Origin: Companilactobacillus baiquanensis
GTDB lineage: Bacteria; Bacillota; Bacilli; Lactobacillales; Lactobacillaceae
Direction: 5' to 3'
Assembly (NCBI RefSeq): GCF_003946605.1
Contig: NZ_RHOQ01000003.1
Coordinates: forward strand, 272,170 to 336,169
DNA: 64,000 nucleotides
In this document: positions 42,506 through 50,943 of the stretch, piece by piece
Position numbering within the stretch: position 1 is the stretch's first letter
Layout of the letters: each line of letters begins with the position of its first letter
Position numbers and translations under genes: made by a program
Notes under the pieces: generated by a model
Told to the model about the DNA's origin: nothing
What the model saw: the letters and a program-made list of their open reading frames with translations, nothing else
Databases searched by the model: none

Positions 42506-43335
42506 CTCACTCATATGAAGCAAATAGTCCTTTAGAGGGACTTGGATTAGATGATGTCTCGTTAACTATTCATGATAAAAAGTTCACTGCAATCGTTGGT
42601 AAAACAGGTAGTGGTAAGTCGACCTTGGTTCGTCATATAAATGCCCTTTTAAAACCAACATCAGGCAGTATCATGGTAGGGGATCGTGAAATAACATCCG
42701 AAACTAATAATAAAAACTTGAAACCTCTTCGTAAAAATGTAGGTATGGTCTTTCAATTTCCGGAAAGTCAGTTATTTGAAGATACTGTGGAAAAAGATAT
42801 CATGTTCGGTCCAATGAATTTTGGAATGTCAGAAAGTGATGCTAAAGAATCTGCTCGTAAAATGATAAAATTAGTAGGTCTGGAAGAAGATTATTTGGAT
42901 AAGTCACCATTCGATTTATCTGGGGGGCAGATGAGACGAGTGGCAATTGCCGGTGTCCTCGCTAGTAATCCGGAGACTATTATACTTGATGAACCAACCG
43001 CTGGATTAGACCCAGTGGGTAGAAAAGAAATTATGGATCTATTTAAGAATCTACAAGAGCAGGGAAGAACTGTTATTTTAATCACGCATAATATGGACGA
43101 TGTGGCAAATTATGCTGAGGAAATGGTAGTTATTCACGATGCCAAAGTTGTAGCTTCTGGTAAGCCAAAGGATATTTTTAATGATAATAAGTTATTAAAA
43201 AATGATATTTTAACTTTGCCTCGTAGTGCAGTTTTTGCACAGAAGCTAGCTCAAAGAGAATTTTCTTTTCCACAATTACCTATTACAATCAGTGAATTAA
43301 CTACTGAAATAAAACGACAAGTTCATGGTGATTAA
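42481..43335 (+). CDS. ecfA2: ECF transporter ATPase EcfA2 (CbiO-like)
   Basis: 284 residues. Walker A GKTGSGKST (40-48), Q-loop GMVFQFPESQLF, signature LSGGQMRRVAIAG, Walker B TIILDEPTAGLDP. The FPE Q-loop is typical of EcfA2. It starts inside ecfA1 and ecfT starts directly after its stop, so the three are tightly coupled. Confidence 0.95.
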   Translation: MEIIFKNVTHSYEANSPLEGLGLDDVSLTIHDKKFTAIVGKTGSGKSTLVRHINALLKPTSGSIMVGDREITSETNNKNLKPLRKNVGMVFQFPESQLFEDTVEKDIMFGPMNFGMSESDAKESARKMIKLVGLEEDYLDKSPFDLSGGQMRRVAIAGVLASNPETIILDEPTAGLDPVGRKEIMDLFKNLQEQGRTVILITHNMDDVANYAEEMVVIHDAKVVASGKPKDIFNDNKLLKNDILTLPRSAVFAQKLAQREFSFPQLPITISELTTEIKRQVHGD

Positions 43336-44133
43336 ATGAATAAATTAATACTTGGTAGATACTTACCTGGGGATTCGATAATTTATCGACTAGATCCACG
43401 TGGTAAATTTTTAATAACATTTTATTTTATTGGAATTGTTTTTTTAGCAAATAATGTTGTGTCATACGGTTTCCTTCTATTATTTGTATTATTCTCAGTC
43501 TACATATCAAAAATTAACTTAGGATTCTTTATTAAGGGATTGCGACCGATGTTGTGGCTGATCTTATTCACAGTCTTATTGCAATTATTCTTTACTCCAA
43601 GTAATGACCCTATTTGGCATTGGGGAATCTTTACTTTATCCACCGATGGGATGAGAATAGCTTCCTATATTTTTATTCGATTTGTTCTGATCATCTTTAT
43701 TTCCACACTTTTGACTTTAACAACGACGCCGATTGAAATATCTGATTCGATCGAGAGTATCCTAAAGCCATTGAAAGTAATTAAATTTCCAGTTACACAA
43801 GTGGCTTTGATGTTGTCGATTGCTTTGAGATTTGTTCCATTATTGATCGATGAAACGACAAAAATCATGGATGCCCAAAGAGCCCGTGGAGTTGATTTCG
43901 GTGAGGGTGGTCTAATGCACCGGATAAAGTCGTTTGTGCCCATTTTGATACCATTATTTGTCAGCAGTTTTTCGATTGCATATGATCTTGCTATTGCAAT
44001 GGAGTCACGTGGTTATAAAGATGGTGAGGGGCGTAGTAAATATCGTGTCTTGAGTTGGTCTAGGCGTGATAATATCGCATTAGCGGTAATGATTTTAATA
44101 ACAATTATTTTATTATTCATTCGGAGCTATTAA
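43336..44133 (+). CDS. ecfT: ECF transporter transmembrane subunit EcfT
   Basis: 265 residues with several membrane segments; ALMLSIALRFVPLL and the coupling motifs MDAQRARGVDF and AIAMESRGY (the two A-R-G-type signatures that touch EcfA) are present. It connects S components to the ATPases. ATG follows the ecfA2 stop with no gap; truA follows likewise. Confidence 0.95.
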   Translation: MNKLILGRYLPGDSIIYRLDPRGKFLITFYFIGIVFLANNVVSYGFLLLFVLFSVYISKINLGFFIKGLRPMLWLILFTVLLQLFFTPSNDPIWHWGIFTLSTDGMRIASYIFIRFVLIIFISTLLTLTTTPIEISDSIESILKPLKVIKFPVTQVALMLSIALRFVPLLIDETTKIMDAQRARGVDFGEGGLMHRIKSFVPILIPLFVSSFSIAYDLAIAMESRGYKDGEGRSKYRVLSWSRRDNIALAVMILITIILLFIRSY

Positions 44134-44877
44134 ATGACAAGATATAAATTAACGATTGCCTATGATGGAACTAAATTTCATGGATTTCAAAGGCAACCTA
44201 AATTACGAACTGTACAAGGAGTCTTGGAAAAGGCTCTTTTTAAAATGACTAAGGGAAAAGAAATTGATGTTTTTGGCTCAGGTAGAACTGACGCTGGAGT
44301 TCATGCTTTTGGTCAAGTGATCCATTTTGATTATCCAGGGGAGATCCCAGCAAATAGTATGTTAAAGGCAATCAATTCGCTGATGCCTTTAGATGTAATA
44401 GTTAAAGATGCCCAAATTGTTGATAACTCATTTCATGCAAGATTTGGTGTGAAGAAAAAGACTTACCAATATCGTGTAGATTGTGGACATTATACTGATC
44501 CATTTAAAAGGTTTTACACAGGCCATTATCCATACAAATTCGATTTAAAGAGAATTGAGGAATCTATCAAGGATCTTCAAGGAACTCATGACTTTAGTAG
44601 TTTTGCGGCCTCTGGTGGAGTAATTGAAAATAAAGTTAGAACTATCTATGCTGCAACGGTAAAATTTGATAGTGTGCAAAATGAATTGATCTTTGAGTTT
44701 ACTGGCAATGGATTCCTATATAATATGGTTAGGATTATGGTTGCCACTTTACTAGAAATTGGTAATGGCAGACGAGATGTTCATGATTTTATTAGACTAT
44801 ATGAAGCTAAGGACAGACAAGAGGCAAGAGGGACAGCACCAGCCAGCGGGCTCTATTTAAAAGAGGTATTTTACTAA
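44134..44877 (+). CDS. truA: tRNA pseudouridine synthase A
   Basis: 247 residues. The catalytic Asp53 lies in [11 protein letters not shown]. Other family segments are TYQYRVDCG and [20 protein letters not shown]. It converts U38-U40 of tRNA anticodon arms. Last gene of the ecf unit, starting right after the ecfT stop. truA between ecfT and rplM is the usual Firmicute order. Confidence 0.95.
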   Translation: MTRYKLTIAYDGTKFHGFQRQPKLRTVQGVLEKALFKMTKGKEIDVFGSGRTDAGVHAFGQVIHFDYPGEIPANSMLKAINSLMPLDVIVKDAQIVDNSFHARFGVKKKTYQYRVDCGHYTDPFKRFYTGHYPYKFDLKRIEESIKDLQGTHDFSSFAASGGVIENKVRTIYAATVKFDSVQNELIFEFTGNGFLYNMVRIMVATLLEIGNGRRDVHDFIRLYEAKDRQEARGTAPASGLYLKEVFY

Positions 44878-44897
44878 AATTTATCTGTGGATAATTA

Positions 44898-44926
44898 TTG
44901 ACTTATAGTGAAATACCAAGTATTAT
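44898..44926 (+). promoter_or_regulatory. Promoter of rplM-rpsI
   Basis: TTGACT (44898-44903), 17 bases, TATTAT (44921-44926). A perfect 8-bp inverted repeat (AATACCAA 44912-44919, TTGGTATT 44932-44939) straddles the -10. Confidence 0.75.
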
Positions 44927-44932
44927 TGTTGT

Positions 44933-45000
44933 TGGTATTGTTTGCCCCACGATGAGCCCCGGAAACTTATTGAGTGTCAAACAGACGAGAAACTGGAGGA
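44933..45000 (+). ncRNA. rplM leader, candidate L13 leader
   Basis: From the expected start near 44933 to the SD at 44995. TGTTTG (44939-44944) can pair with CAAACA (44978-44983), closing a domain with CCCC/GGGG-like runs. L13 leaders are a known family upstream of rplM-rpsI in low-GC Gram-positives and are thought to bind the encoded protein. Match here is by position and by the closing stem only. Confidence 0.5.
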
Positions 45001-45004
45001 AATT

Positions 45005-45448
45005 ATGCGTACAACACCATTAGCTAAAGCAAGTGAAGTTGAACGTAAGTGGTATGTAATTGATGGTGAAGATGTCGTTTTAGGTAGACTTTCATCAGTT
45101 GTTGCTGCAATTCTTAGAGGTAAGAATAAGCCAACATACACACCTAACGTTGATACAGGTGATAATGTAATTATCATTAATGCAGATAAAGTAAAATTAA
45201 CAGGTAAAAAAGCCAAGGGAAAGATTTATTATTCTCACTCAGATCATCCAGGTGGTTTGAAGAGCATTAGTGCCGGTGAAAAGAGAGCAACAAAACCTGA
45301 ATTGTTTGTTGAAGACTCAATCCGCGGTATGTTACCTAAGAACAGTCTTGGTCGTAAAGAAATCATGAAGTTGCATGTATATGCTGGTTCAGATCACAAA
45401 CACCAAGCACAAAATCCAGAAACATTGGATATCAACAAACTAATTTAA
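45005..45448 (+). CDS. rplM: 50S ribosomal protein L13
   Basis: 147 residues from the ATG at 45005 ([20 protein letters not shown]), which has GGAGGA just before it. A longer in-frame reading to 44942 lies in the leader and lacks an [22 protein letters not shown] and [19 protein letters not shown] are diagnostic. Confidence 0.96.
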   Translation: MRTTPLAKASEVERKWYVIDGEDVVLGRLSSVVAAILRGKNKPTYTPNVDTGDNVIIINADKVKLTGKKAKGKIYYSHSDHPGGLKSISAGEKRATKPELFVEDSIRGMLPKNSLGRKEIMKLHVYAGSDHKHQAQNPETLDINKLI

Positions 45449-45461
45449 GGAGGAAAACATT

Positions 45462-45854
45462 TTGGCACAAGTATCATATGCTGGAACAGGCCGTCGTAAA
45501 GACTCAACAGCCCGTGTTCTATTAGTTCCCGGAAACGGAAAAATTACTATCAACAAACGTGATGTCAAAGATTACATTCCTTTTGACAATTTGATTGCTG
45601 ATATGAAACAACCATTGGATGTTACTGAAACAGGTTCAAGCTACGACGTTATTGCTAACGTTAACGGTGGAGGCTTCTCAGGACAAGCTGGTGCAATCAG
45701 ACATGGTATTGCAAGAGCACTTCTTGAAGTTGATCCAGACTTCAGACCATCTCTTAAGTCAGCTGGATTCTTAACACGTGACCCTCGTATGAAGGAACGT
45801 AAGAAGCCAGGTCTAAAGAAAGCTCGTAAAGCTTCACAATTTTCAAAACGTTAA
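45462..45854 (+). CDS. rpsI: 30S ribosomal protein S9
   Basis: 130 residues from a TTG start; [19 protein letters not shown] and the basic C-end [17 protein letters not shown] (which touches P-site tRNA) are typical. 13 bases after rplM; SD AAGGAGG. Confidence 0.97.
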   Translation: MAQVSYAGTGRRKDSTARVLLVPGNGKITINKRDVKDYIPFDNLIADMKQPLDVTETGSSYDVIANVNGGGFSGQAGAIRHGIARALLEVDPDFRPSLKSAGFLTRDPRMKERKKPGLKKARKASQFSKR

Positions 45855-45866
45855 TATATTCCAGAT

Positions 45867-45908
45867 ATTACACTTTGGACACTCACCTTTTTGGTGAGTG
45901 TTTTTTTG
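45867..45908 (+). terminator. Terminator of rplM-rpsI, copy 1 of a duplicated terminator
   Basis: Stem ACACTCACC (45879-45887) with GGTGAGTGT (45893-45901), then T. About 41 bases, including 12 upstream of the stem, recur almost unchanged at 47566-47606. Confidence 0.92.
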
Positions 45909-46027
45909 TGTCTGGTTTAAATTTTTAAGTATTCCTTTTAGTGATGGGTGGATATTATATATAAGTATTTTACATAGTTAGGATTTTAAATTATGATAAC
46001 TTTATTGATTATGAGAAGGAATTACAA

Positions 46028-46522
46028 ATGAAAAAAATTTGGTCATTGTTTTTATTATTGAGTTTATTCTTTATATTAGGTGGATGTATACAGAATAATA
46101 AGCGCAACAGTGCTCCATCAGTAAAGATTAGTCAAAAGAAGATAAATCGACAAGATAGTCAAAAAATAATTATCACAATTAAAAATAAGAAACTAACAGC
46201 TCATTTAAACAATTCGAGTGCTGCTAAAACTTTTTCAAAAGGATTACCAAAAACATTGAGTTTCCGTGATTATCCAGGTTTACCTGAAAAGATAGCTGAT
46301 CTTGGATACAAATTACCAACGGACGGCATGCCCAAAGGTCACGCTGGAACTCGTGGTAGTATTGGTTATTGGTCGCCACAAAGGCGGATCGTATTTTATT
46401 GGGGGACCGAAGATTATTACGAAGGAATTCATATTATCGGGCACTTTGATACAAATGAATACCGATCGATCATTAAAAACATGGGTAATAATGTTAACGT
46501 GAGAATAACGAGAGCAGAGTAG
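46028..46522 (+). CDS. Lipoprotein with a cyclophilin-like domain
   Basis: 164 residues. A type II signal peptide ends in LGGC with Cys20 as the lipidated residue. The mature part has the pattern IIITIKNKKLTAHLNNSSAAK, in two parts, then LPKTLSFRDYPGLPEKIADLG, GSIGYWSPQRRIVFYWG and GIHIIGHF, which resembles the small cyclophilin-like fold proteins found beside reductases and hydrolases in lactobacilli. Cyclophilin-type activity has not been shown for that group. Its partner is the alpha/beta hydrolase 50 bases downstream. The pair lies between two near-identical terminators. Confidence 0.75.
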   Translation: MKKIWSLFLLLSLFFILGGCIQNNKRNSAPSVKISQKKINRQDSQKIIITIKNKKLTAHLNNSSAAKTFSKGLPKTLSFRDYPGLPEKIADLGYKLPTDGMPKGHAGTRGSIGYWSPQRRIVFYWGTEDYYEGIHIIGHFDTNEYRSIIKNMGNNVNVRITRAE

Positions 46523-46572
46523 TCCGTTTAAAAAATTGCTTATAAGTAAACTAGATTAGGAGAAGAAAATTT

Positions 46573-47532
46573 ATGTCTAAAGAAAGTGCAATAAGAGTAA
46601 CACCTAATGATGAGTATTATATTTTTAAATTAGATAGATCAGTCATTCGAGAACATGTATATTATAAAACGCGCTATGATGTTGAGATCGCAGCTGATCT
46701 ATATTATAGTAAGACGCTAGATAAAAATAAAAATAACCCTGCATTAGTTATTGGACCTCCATTTGGCGGGGTTAAGGAACAAGGACCTGGTGTTTATGCT
46801 AATCAGTTAGCACAACGCGGATTTGTTGTTATTGCTTTTGATCCAGCATACCATGGATATTCTGGTGGTATGCCACGGTATAGTGGATCACCAGATACTT
46901 ATGTTGAAGATTTTTCAGCGGCAGTTGACTATTTAGGGTCGCTATCATATGTTGACCGCAAAAAAATTGGTGCCTTAGGGATATGTGCTTCAGGTGGTTT
47001 TGCATTAGCGGCAACGGCTCAAGATATGCGGATCAAGGCAGTTGCGACTAGCGTAATGTATGATATTCCGCATCTAGCTAATTTGGCAACGGGAAAAGAA
47101 CGTGCAATCCAGTTGGCGACTTTAAGTGAACAACGTTGGTCCAATATTTCTGCTAAACAAGAAAATTATCCAAATCAGCCAGTAACAAAATTTCCAAAGG
47201 GTTTAGATCCAGTATCACATGAATTTTTCAGTTTCTATGGTTTTAAACGAGGCTGGCATCCAAATGCTTTGTCCAACGTTACTGACGTATCAAATTTGAG
47301 TTTTATGAACTTTGAAGCAACTTCTAGAATTAAAGAAATCAGTCCTAGACCAGTAATGTTAGTCACTAGTGAAGAAGCTCATTCGAAAGCATTTAGTGAA
47401 GAAACTTACGCTAAACTAGCTGAACCAAAAGAATTAGTTGTTGAACCACTTGGCAAACATGTTGACTTTTATGATGATTTATCAATTATTCCATTTGATA
47501 AGTTTGAAGAATTTTTCAAAAATAATCTTTAG
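46573..47532 (+). CDS. Alpha/beta hydrolase (YcjY/dienelactone-hydrolase-like)
   Basis: 319 residues. The fold is shown by PALVIGPPFGGVKEQ (56-70, oxyanion region), FVVIAFDPAYHGYSGG and the nucleophile elbow GICASGG with Ser140. A late His in LGKHVDFYDD (about 303) is the likely triad His. No signal peptide, so cytoplasmic. SD AGGAG. Family members act on varied esters and lactones; the substrate is not predictable. Likely co-transcribed with the lipoprotein gene. Confidence 0.8.
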   Translation: MSKESAIRVTPNDEYYIFKLDRSVIREHVYYKTRYDVEIAADLYYSKTLDKNKNNPALVIGPPFGGVKEQGPGVYANQLAQRGFVVIAFDPAYHGYSGGMPRYSGSPDTYVEDFSAAVDYLGSLSYVDRKKIGALGICASGGFALAATAQDMRIKAVATSVMYDIPHLANLATGKERAIQLATLSEQRWSNISAKQENYPNQPVTKFPKGLDPVSHEFFSFYGFKRGWHPNALSNVTDVSNLSFMNFEATSRIKEISPRPVMLVTSEEAHSKAFSEETYAKLAEPKELVVEPLGKHVDFYDDLSIIPFDKFEEFFKNNL

Positions 47533-47565
47533 AGGATTGTTCTTATTTGCGGTTGATCATATGCA

Positions 47566-47606
47566 ATTACACTTTGGACACTCACCTTTTTGGTGGGTGT
47601 TTTTTG
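47566..47606 (+). terminator. Terminator of the lipoprotein-hydrolase pair, copy 2 of a duplicated terminator
   Basis: Stem ACACTCACC (47578-47586) with GGTGGGTGT (47592-47600), then T. It differs from copy 1 (45867-45908) by one A-to-G change in the 3' arm and one T fewer in the run; the change makes a G-U pair, so the stem is kept. Confidence 0.9.
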
Positions 47607-47659
47607 TTGATAAGTGTAAAATGATAATATAAATATATTAATTAAAAGGGGGGTTCTTT

Positions 47660-48241
47660 ATGTGCGGACGTTACATGTTTCAACCAACTGAGAATAAGGA
47701 GATAGAAAGAATCTATCAACTAGCAAAGGCAGAAGGATATCAACCTAAAACTGGCGAAATTTTCCCAACTGATGAAACTGCAATTGTAGTGGCCGGATTA
47801 CAACAAGTAAAAGTCATTGCAATGAAGTGGGGATACCCTGGTTTTAAGTCTGGTCAGTCTATTATTAATGCACGATCAGAGACCGTTACGCAAAAGCCGA
47901 TGTTTGTTAGAGGATTTAAAGAACATCGTTGTGTTTATCCAACAACCGGATTTTTTGAATGGACAGCAGATAAACAACGTTATTGGTTTAATTATGGCGA
48001 AGAACCCGAAACAATGTATATAGCCGGATTTTATGACTATTTTGATGATGAACCTCATAGCTGTCTGTTAACGACTAAACCCAATGATTCTATTGTTAAA
48101 ATACATGATAGAATGCCCTTGATTTTAAAGAAGGAACAAATAAAGAGTTGGTTATATGATGATAAATTCGCATTTGATTATTTAAATTCCAAGATGCCAA
48201 ATCTAAATGCTGTGAATGGATTTCCACAATTTGATGAATAA
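47660..48241 (+). CDS. SOS response-associated protein, SRAP family (YedK/HMCES)
   Basis: 193 residues. Catalytic Cys2 (MCGRY), Asn70 (NARSET), Glu100 (TGFFEW) and His149 (KIHDRMP) are all present. SRAP proteins form a thiazolidine cross-link to abasic sites in single-stranded DNA through Cys2 and so shield them. SD AAGGGGGG. No LexA-type operator was noticed upstream, but the region was only read by eye. Confidence 0.93.
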   Translation: MCGRYMFQPTENKEIERIYQLAKAEGYQPKTGEIFPTDETAIVVAGLQQVKVIAMKWGYPGFKSGQSIINARSETVTQKPMFVRGFKEHRCVYPTTGFFEWTADKQRYWFNYGEEPETMYIAGFYDYFDDEPHSCLLTTKPNDSIVKIHDRMPLILKKEQIKSWLYDDKFAFDYLNSKMPNLNAVNGFPQFDE

Positions 48242-48248
48242 TGCATAA

Positions 48249-48282
48249 GAAAAGCCCAGTAATTTGATTACTGGACTTTTTT
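48249..48282. terminator. Bidirectional terminator between SRAP and ABC exporter genes
   Basis: AAAAGCCCAGTAAT pairs with ATTACTGGACTTTT around loop TTG (one mismatch), with T-run on the plus strand and A-run at the 5' side. It serves both convergent genes. Confidence 0.85.
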
Positions 48283-50047
48283 AGTTCACCATTTGTTCTT
48301 GTACATATTGTGCATATAATTTGTGATGACTTATCAATTCACTGTGTGTGCCGTGACCGGTTACTTTACCATGTTCGATAAAATATATCTGATCTGCATC
48401 AACAATTGTGGATAAACGGTGGGCAATTACTAAAGTTGTTCTACCAACCATTAATTGATCTAATGCACGTTGAACTTTTTCCTCTGATTGAGAGTCTAAA
48501 CTTGCAGTTGCTTCATCAAGCATCAAAATTTTAGGATTACGTAAAAAGGCACGGGCAATGGCAATTCTTTGTTTTTGACCACCTGATAATTTAACACCGC
48601 GTTCTCCAATTTGAGTATTTAATTGTTCAGGAAACTCTTTAACAAATTGATCGGCAAAAGCTAAAGATAATCCATGCCATAGTTGATCATCAGTTAATTT
48701 ATTTTCCAGACCATACTGCAAATTATCTCTGATACTGCCGGCAAACACCGCACTGTCTTGTGAAACGTAGCCAATTTGTGAACGCCAACTGTTTAAGTTT
48801 ATATCTTTGATCTGTTGATCGCCGATAGTTATTGTCCCAAAGTCAGGGTTATAGAAACGCTCCAAAAGCGAAAAGATAGTTGATTTACCACCACCGCTTG
48901 GCCCGGCAAATGCCACAACGGTATTAGGTTTAGCCTCAAATGAGATGTTTTTTAAAATGGGATGTTCAGGATCATAGCTAAATGAAAGGTTATTAGCCTG
49001 AATGACTTTTCCTTCAACATTGATCGTTGATCCTGATTCAACTGGCTCTAATTCTGTATTTAGGATTTCTTGAACTCTTTGAGTTGATCCCATAGCTTTT
49101 TGAACTTGTGAAAAGAATGTAGCAAAGTTTGTTATTGGAGCAATAATATTAAACAAATAAAGTAGAAAGGCAACTAAAGACCCGCTAGTTAAAGTTCCAG
49201 CTTGTACTCTGACGGCACCATATCCTAATATACCAACAAAAATACCGAGCATGGCTGTCATCATAATAGGCTGCAATACTGCTTCAACTTTGGCATCTTT
49301 AACACCTAAGGTGAATATCTTGTTAATAAAATTTCCACCGGTTCTTTTTTCAAAATCTTCACCATTACTTGCTTTGATCAAACGAACTTCTGATAATTTT
49401 TCGCTAGCATCAGCATTAAAATCAGCCGTAGCTGCCTGCAATTGACGGCCTAGTTTTGAAAGGATTCGTCCGACGGGTAACAAAATAAGTACGAATATCG
49501 GAACGGCACTAAACATGATGGTTGCCATTTTCCAATCCATCCAAAATAAAATAATCATCGATCCAATAAGTTGGATACCACCAGTTATAAAATTAGGAAA
49601 TTGCGATGTTACTAATTCTTTAATAACAGTCGTATCGTTTACTAAGCGAGAACTACTTTCACCAGATTTATGATCATCGAAATAACTAACAGGCAATTTT
49701 AATAAGTGATTCCAAAGTCTTTCTCGAAGAGTTTTTACCGCACTTTCTCCGACGTATCTTAGTAAAAAACCGCCGATCGTACCAAACCCTAATTGAATTA
49801 CAAAAGCCAGAATCAATATCCAAAGCATCTTTCCGTCAATTTTAGCTAGATTACTTGTATCAACTAGACCTTTAGTTAATTGTGGTACGACTAGGCTGGC
49901 TCCACTAGTTACCAAACTTAGCAACATTCCTAAAATAAAAATTGCTTTTTTAGGATTAACACTGTTGATAAGTTTTAAAAAATCTTTGATCTTCATATTT
50001 CCTTTAATTTCTGGTAATTCATCAGTTACCATTGAATGATTGTGCAT
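48281..50047 (-). CDS. ABC exporter half-transporter (multidrug/lipid type)
   Basis: 588 residues. An N-terminal membrane domain with six segments (about 35-330) is fused to an ATPase: Walker A GPSGGGKST (382-390), signature LSGGQKQRIAIARA, Walker B ILMLDEATASLDSQS, H-loop IAHRLST. This is the type IV exporter layout, which works as a homodimer or with a partner; no second half-transporter lies beside it, so a homodimer is likely. SD GAGGT on the minus strand. It follows the marR-type gene by 15 bases and shares its operator-bearing promoter. Substrate unknown. Confidence 0.93.
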   Translation of the reverse strand: MHNHSMVTDELPEIKGNMKIKDFLKLINSVNPKKAIFILGMLLSLVTSGASLVVPQLTKGLVDTSNLAKIDGKMLWILILAFVIQLGFGTIGGFLLRYVGESAVKTLRERLWNHLLKLPVSYFDDHKSGESSSRLVNDTTVIKELVTSQFPNFITGGIQLIGSMIILFWMDWKMATIMFSAVPIFVLILLPVGRILSKLGRQLQAATADFNADASEKLSEVRLIKASNGEDFEKRTGGNFINKIFTLGVKDAKVEAVLQPIMMTAMLGIFVGILGYGAVRVQAGTLTSGSLVAFLLYLFNIIAPITNFATFFSQVQKAMGSTQRVQEILNTELEPVESGSTINVEGKVIQANNLSFSYDPEHPILKNISFEAKPNTVVAFAGPSGGGKSTIFSLLERFYNPDFGTITIGDQQIKDINLNSWRSQIGYVSQDSAVFAGSIRDNLQYGLENKLTDDQLWHGLSLAFADQFVKEFPEQLNTQIGERGVKLSGGQKQRIAIARAFLRNPKILMLDEATASLDSQSEEKVQRALDQLMVGRTTLVIAHRLSTIVDADQIYFIEHGKVTGHGTHSELISHHKLYAQYVQEQMVN

Positions 50048-50062
50048 TATTTTACCTCAATA

Positions 50063-50737
50063 TTAAAAAAATTCTCTTCTCATTCTAAAATTATGATCGA
50101 AGTCTTGTCTAAAGTTTCTTCCATGACCTGGCATAAAGCCACCACGTGGATTACAAAATTCATTATCTTGCATAGCCTTATGCATGATTTTTCTCATTTC
50201 ATCGGGGGACATATTTTCCCAATCATCACCAAATTTTTCCATCATAGTTGCATGGACTTTTTGCATACTTCTCATTCGATCCATTGGATCTACAAAGCGG
50301 GATGACTGTTGTTTAAATTCATCACTCCAACCATCTGATATTTTTTGAAGGTAGTTACTAAATTGTTGTTTTTCTTCATCATTTAATCCAGCAAAGAAAA
50401 CATCGTTGCTATCTTCGTTTTTATTTTTAACATTATCATCAGCTATTTTTCGTCCGTCTTCAGTTAAAAATACTAGTTTATTTCGTTTATCTTTTTTTGA
50501 TTCTTTTCTAGATATGTAACCAGAATTTTCCAGTTTCTTAAGCAATTCTGCAATTGAACTAGGGCGAAGATCTAAAACATCTGCCAAGTAACTCTGACTT
50601 AATCCGTCCTCAAGTCGTAATATTGCTAGAACACGTTGTTGACCTGATAACCGTTGTTTATTTTGATGCATAAAATTATTACTTGCTTTGCTAATAAAAT
50701 GTAGTTGTTTCATTAAGTTATTTGTTAAATCACTCAT
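50063..50737 (-). CDS. MarR-family repressor with a long C-terminal extension
   Basis: 224 residues. The winged helix is clear: RVLAILRLEDGLSQSYLADVL, RPSSIAELLKKLENSGYISRK, then the wing KDKRNKLVFLTEDG (about 35-100). The remaining 120 residues are unusual for MarR (total about 140-150): a helical section with EKFGDDWENMSPDEMRK, then a His, Arg, Met and Phe-rich tail (GHGRNFRQDFDHNFRMRR). First gene of the operon with the ABC exporter. Two copies of a perfect 12-bp palindrome lie at its promoter and are probably its operators. Confidence 0.85.
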   Translation of the reverse strand: MSDLTNNLMKQLHFISKASNNFMHQNKQRLSGQQRVLAILRLEDGLSQSYLADVLDLRPSSIAELLKKLENSGYISRKESKKDKRNKLVFLTEDGRKIADDNVKNKNEDSNDVFFAGLNDEEKQQFSNYLQKISDGWSDEFKQQSSRFVDPMDRMRSMQKVHATMMEKFGDDWENMSPDEMRKIMHKAMQDNEFCNPRGGFMPGHGRNFRQDFDHNFRMRREFF

Positions 50738-50769
50738 AAATAGATTCCTCTTTTCTTCAAATTAATTAG

Positions 50770-50781
50770 TTCGGTACCGAA
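50770..50781. promoter_or_regulatory. Operator copy 1, TTCGGTACCGAA
   Basis: A perfect 12-bp palindrome between the expected transcription start (about 50791) and the MarR-type gene on the minus strand. Identical to the second copy 35 bases away. Confidence 0.8.
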
Positions 50782-50797
50782 TCGTTATTGCAAAAAC

Positions 50798-50827
50798 ATT
50801 ATAGTTCGGTACCGAATGAATTGTCAA
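50798..50827 (-). promoter_or_regulatory. Promoter of the marR-type gene and ABC exporter
   Basis: On the minus strand TTGACA (50827-50822), 18 bases, TATAAT (50803-50798), both perfect. Operator copy 2 fills the spacer. Confidence 0.85.
50805..50816. promoter_or_regulatory. Operator copy 2, TTCGGTACCGAA
   Basis: A perfect palindrome placed between the -35 and -10 of the minus-strand promoter, where a bound repressor would block RNA polymerase. Flanking bases AGT and TGA also differ little between the copies. Confidence 0.85.
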
Positions 50828-50886
50828 CCATTTTAGTTTAAAGTTAATAATTAGTTTGACTAAGTGTCATTTAGAAAACCTTTTCA

Positions 50887-50916
50887 TTGACTGAATTAGT
50901 GTATTAATTATATATT
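50887..50916 (+). promoter_or_regulatory. Promoter of the surface amidase gene
   Basis: TTGACT (50887-50892), 18 bases, TATATT (50911-50916), 28 bases before the ATG. It is divergent from the MarR operon, and the nearest operator is 70 bases upstream. Confidence 0.6.
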
Positions 50917-50943
50917 TTTAATGTTATTGAGGAGGAGTTAAAA

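Noticed and set aside
44942..45004. Longer L13 with 21 extra residues
   Set aside because: The extra part lies in the leader RNA region and lacks an SD; L13 proteins begin at MRTT-like sequence.
45867..47606. Insertion sequence or composite transposon made by the two 41-base copies
   Set aside because: The copies are direct, are functional terminators, and no transposase lies between them.
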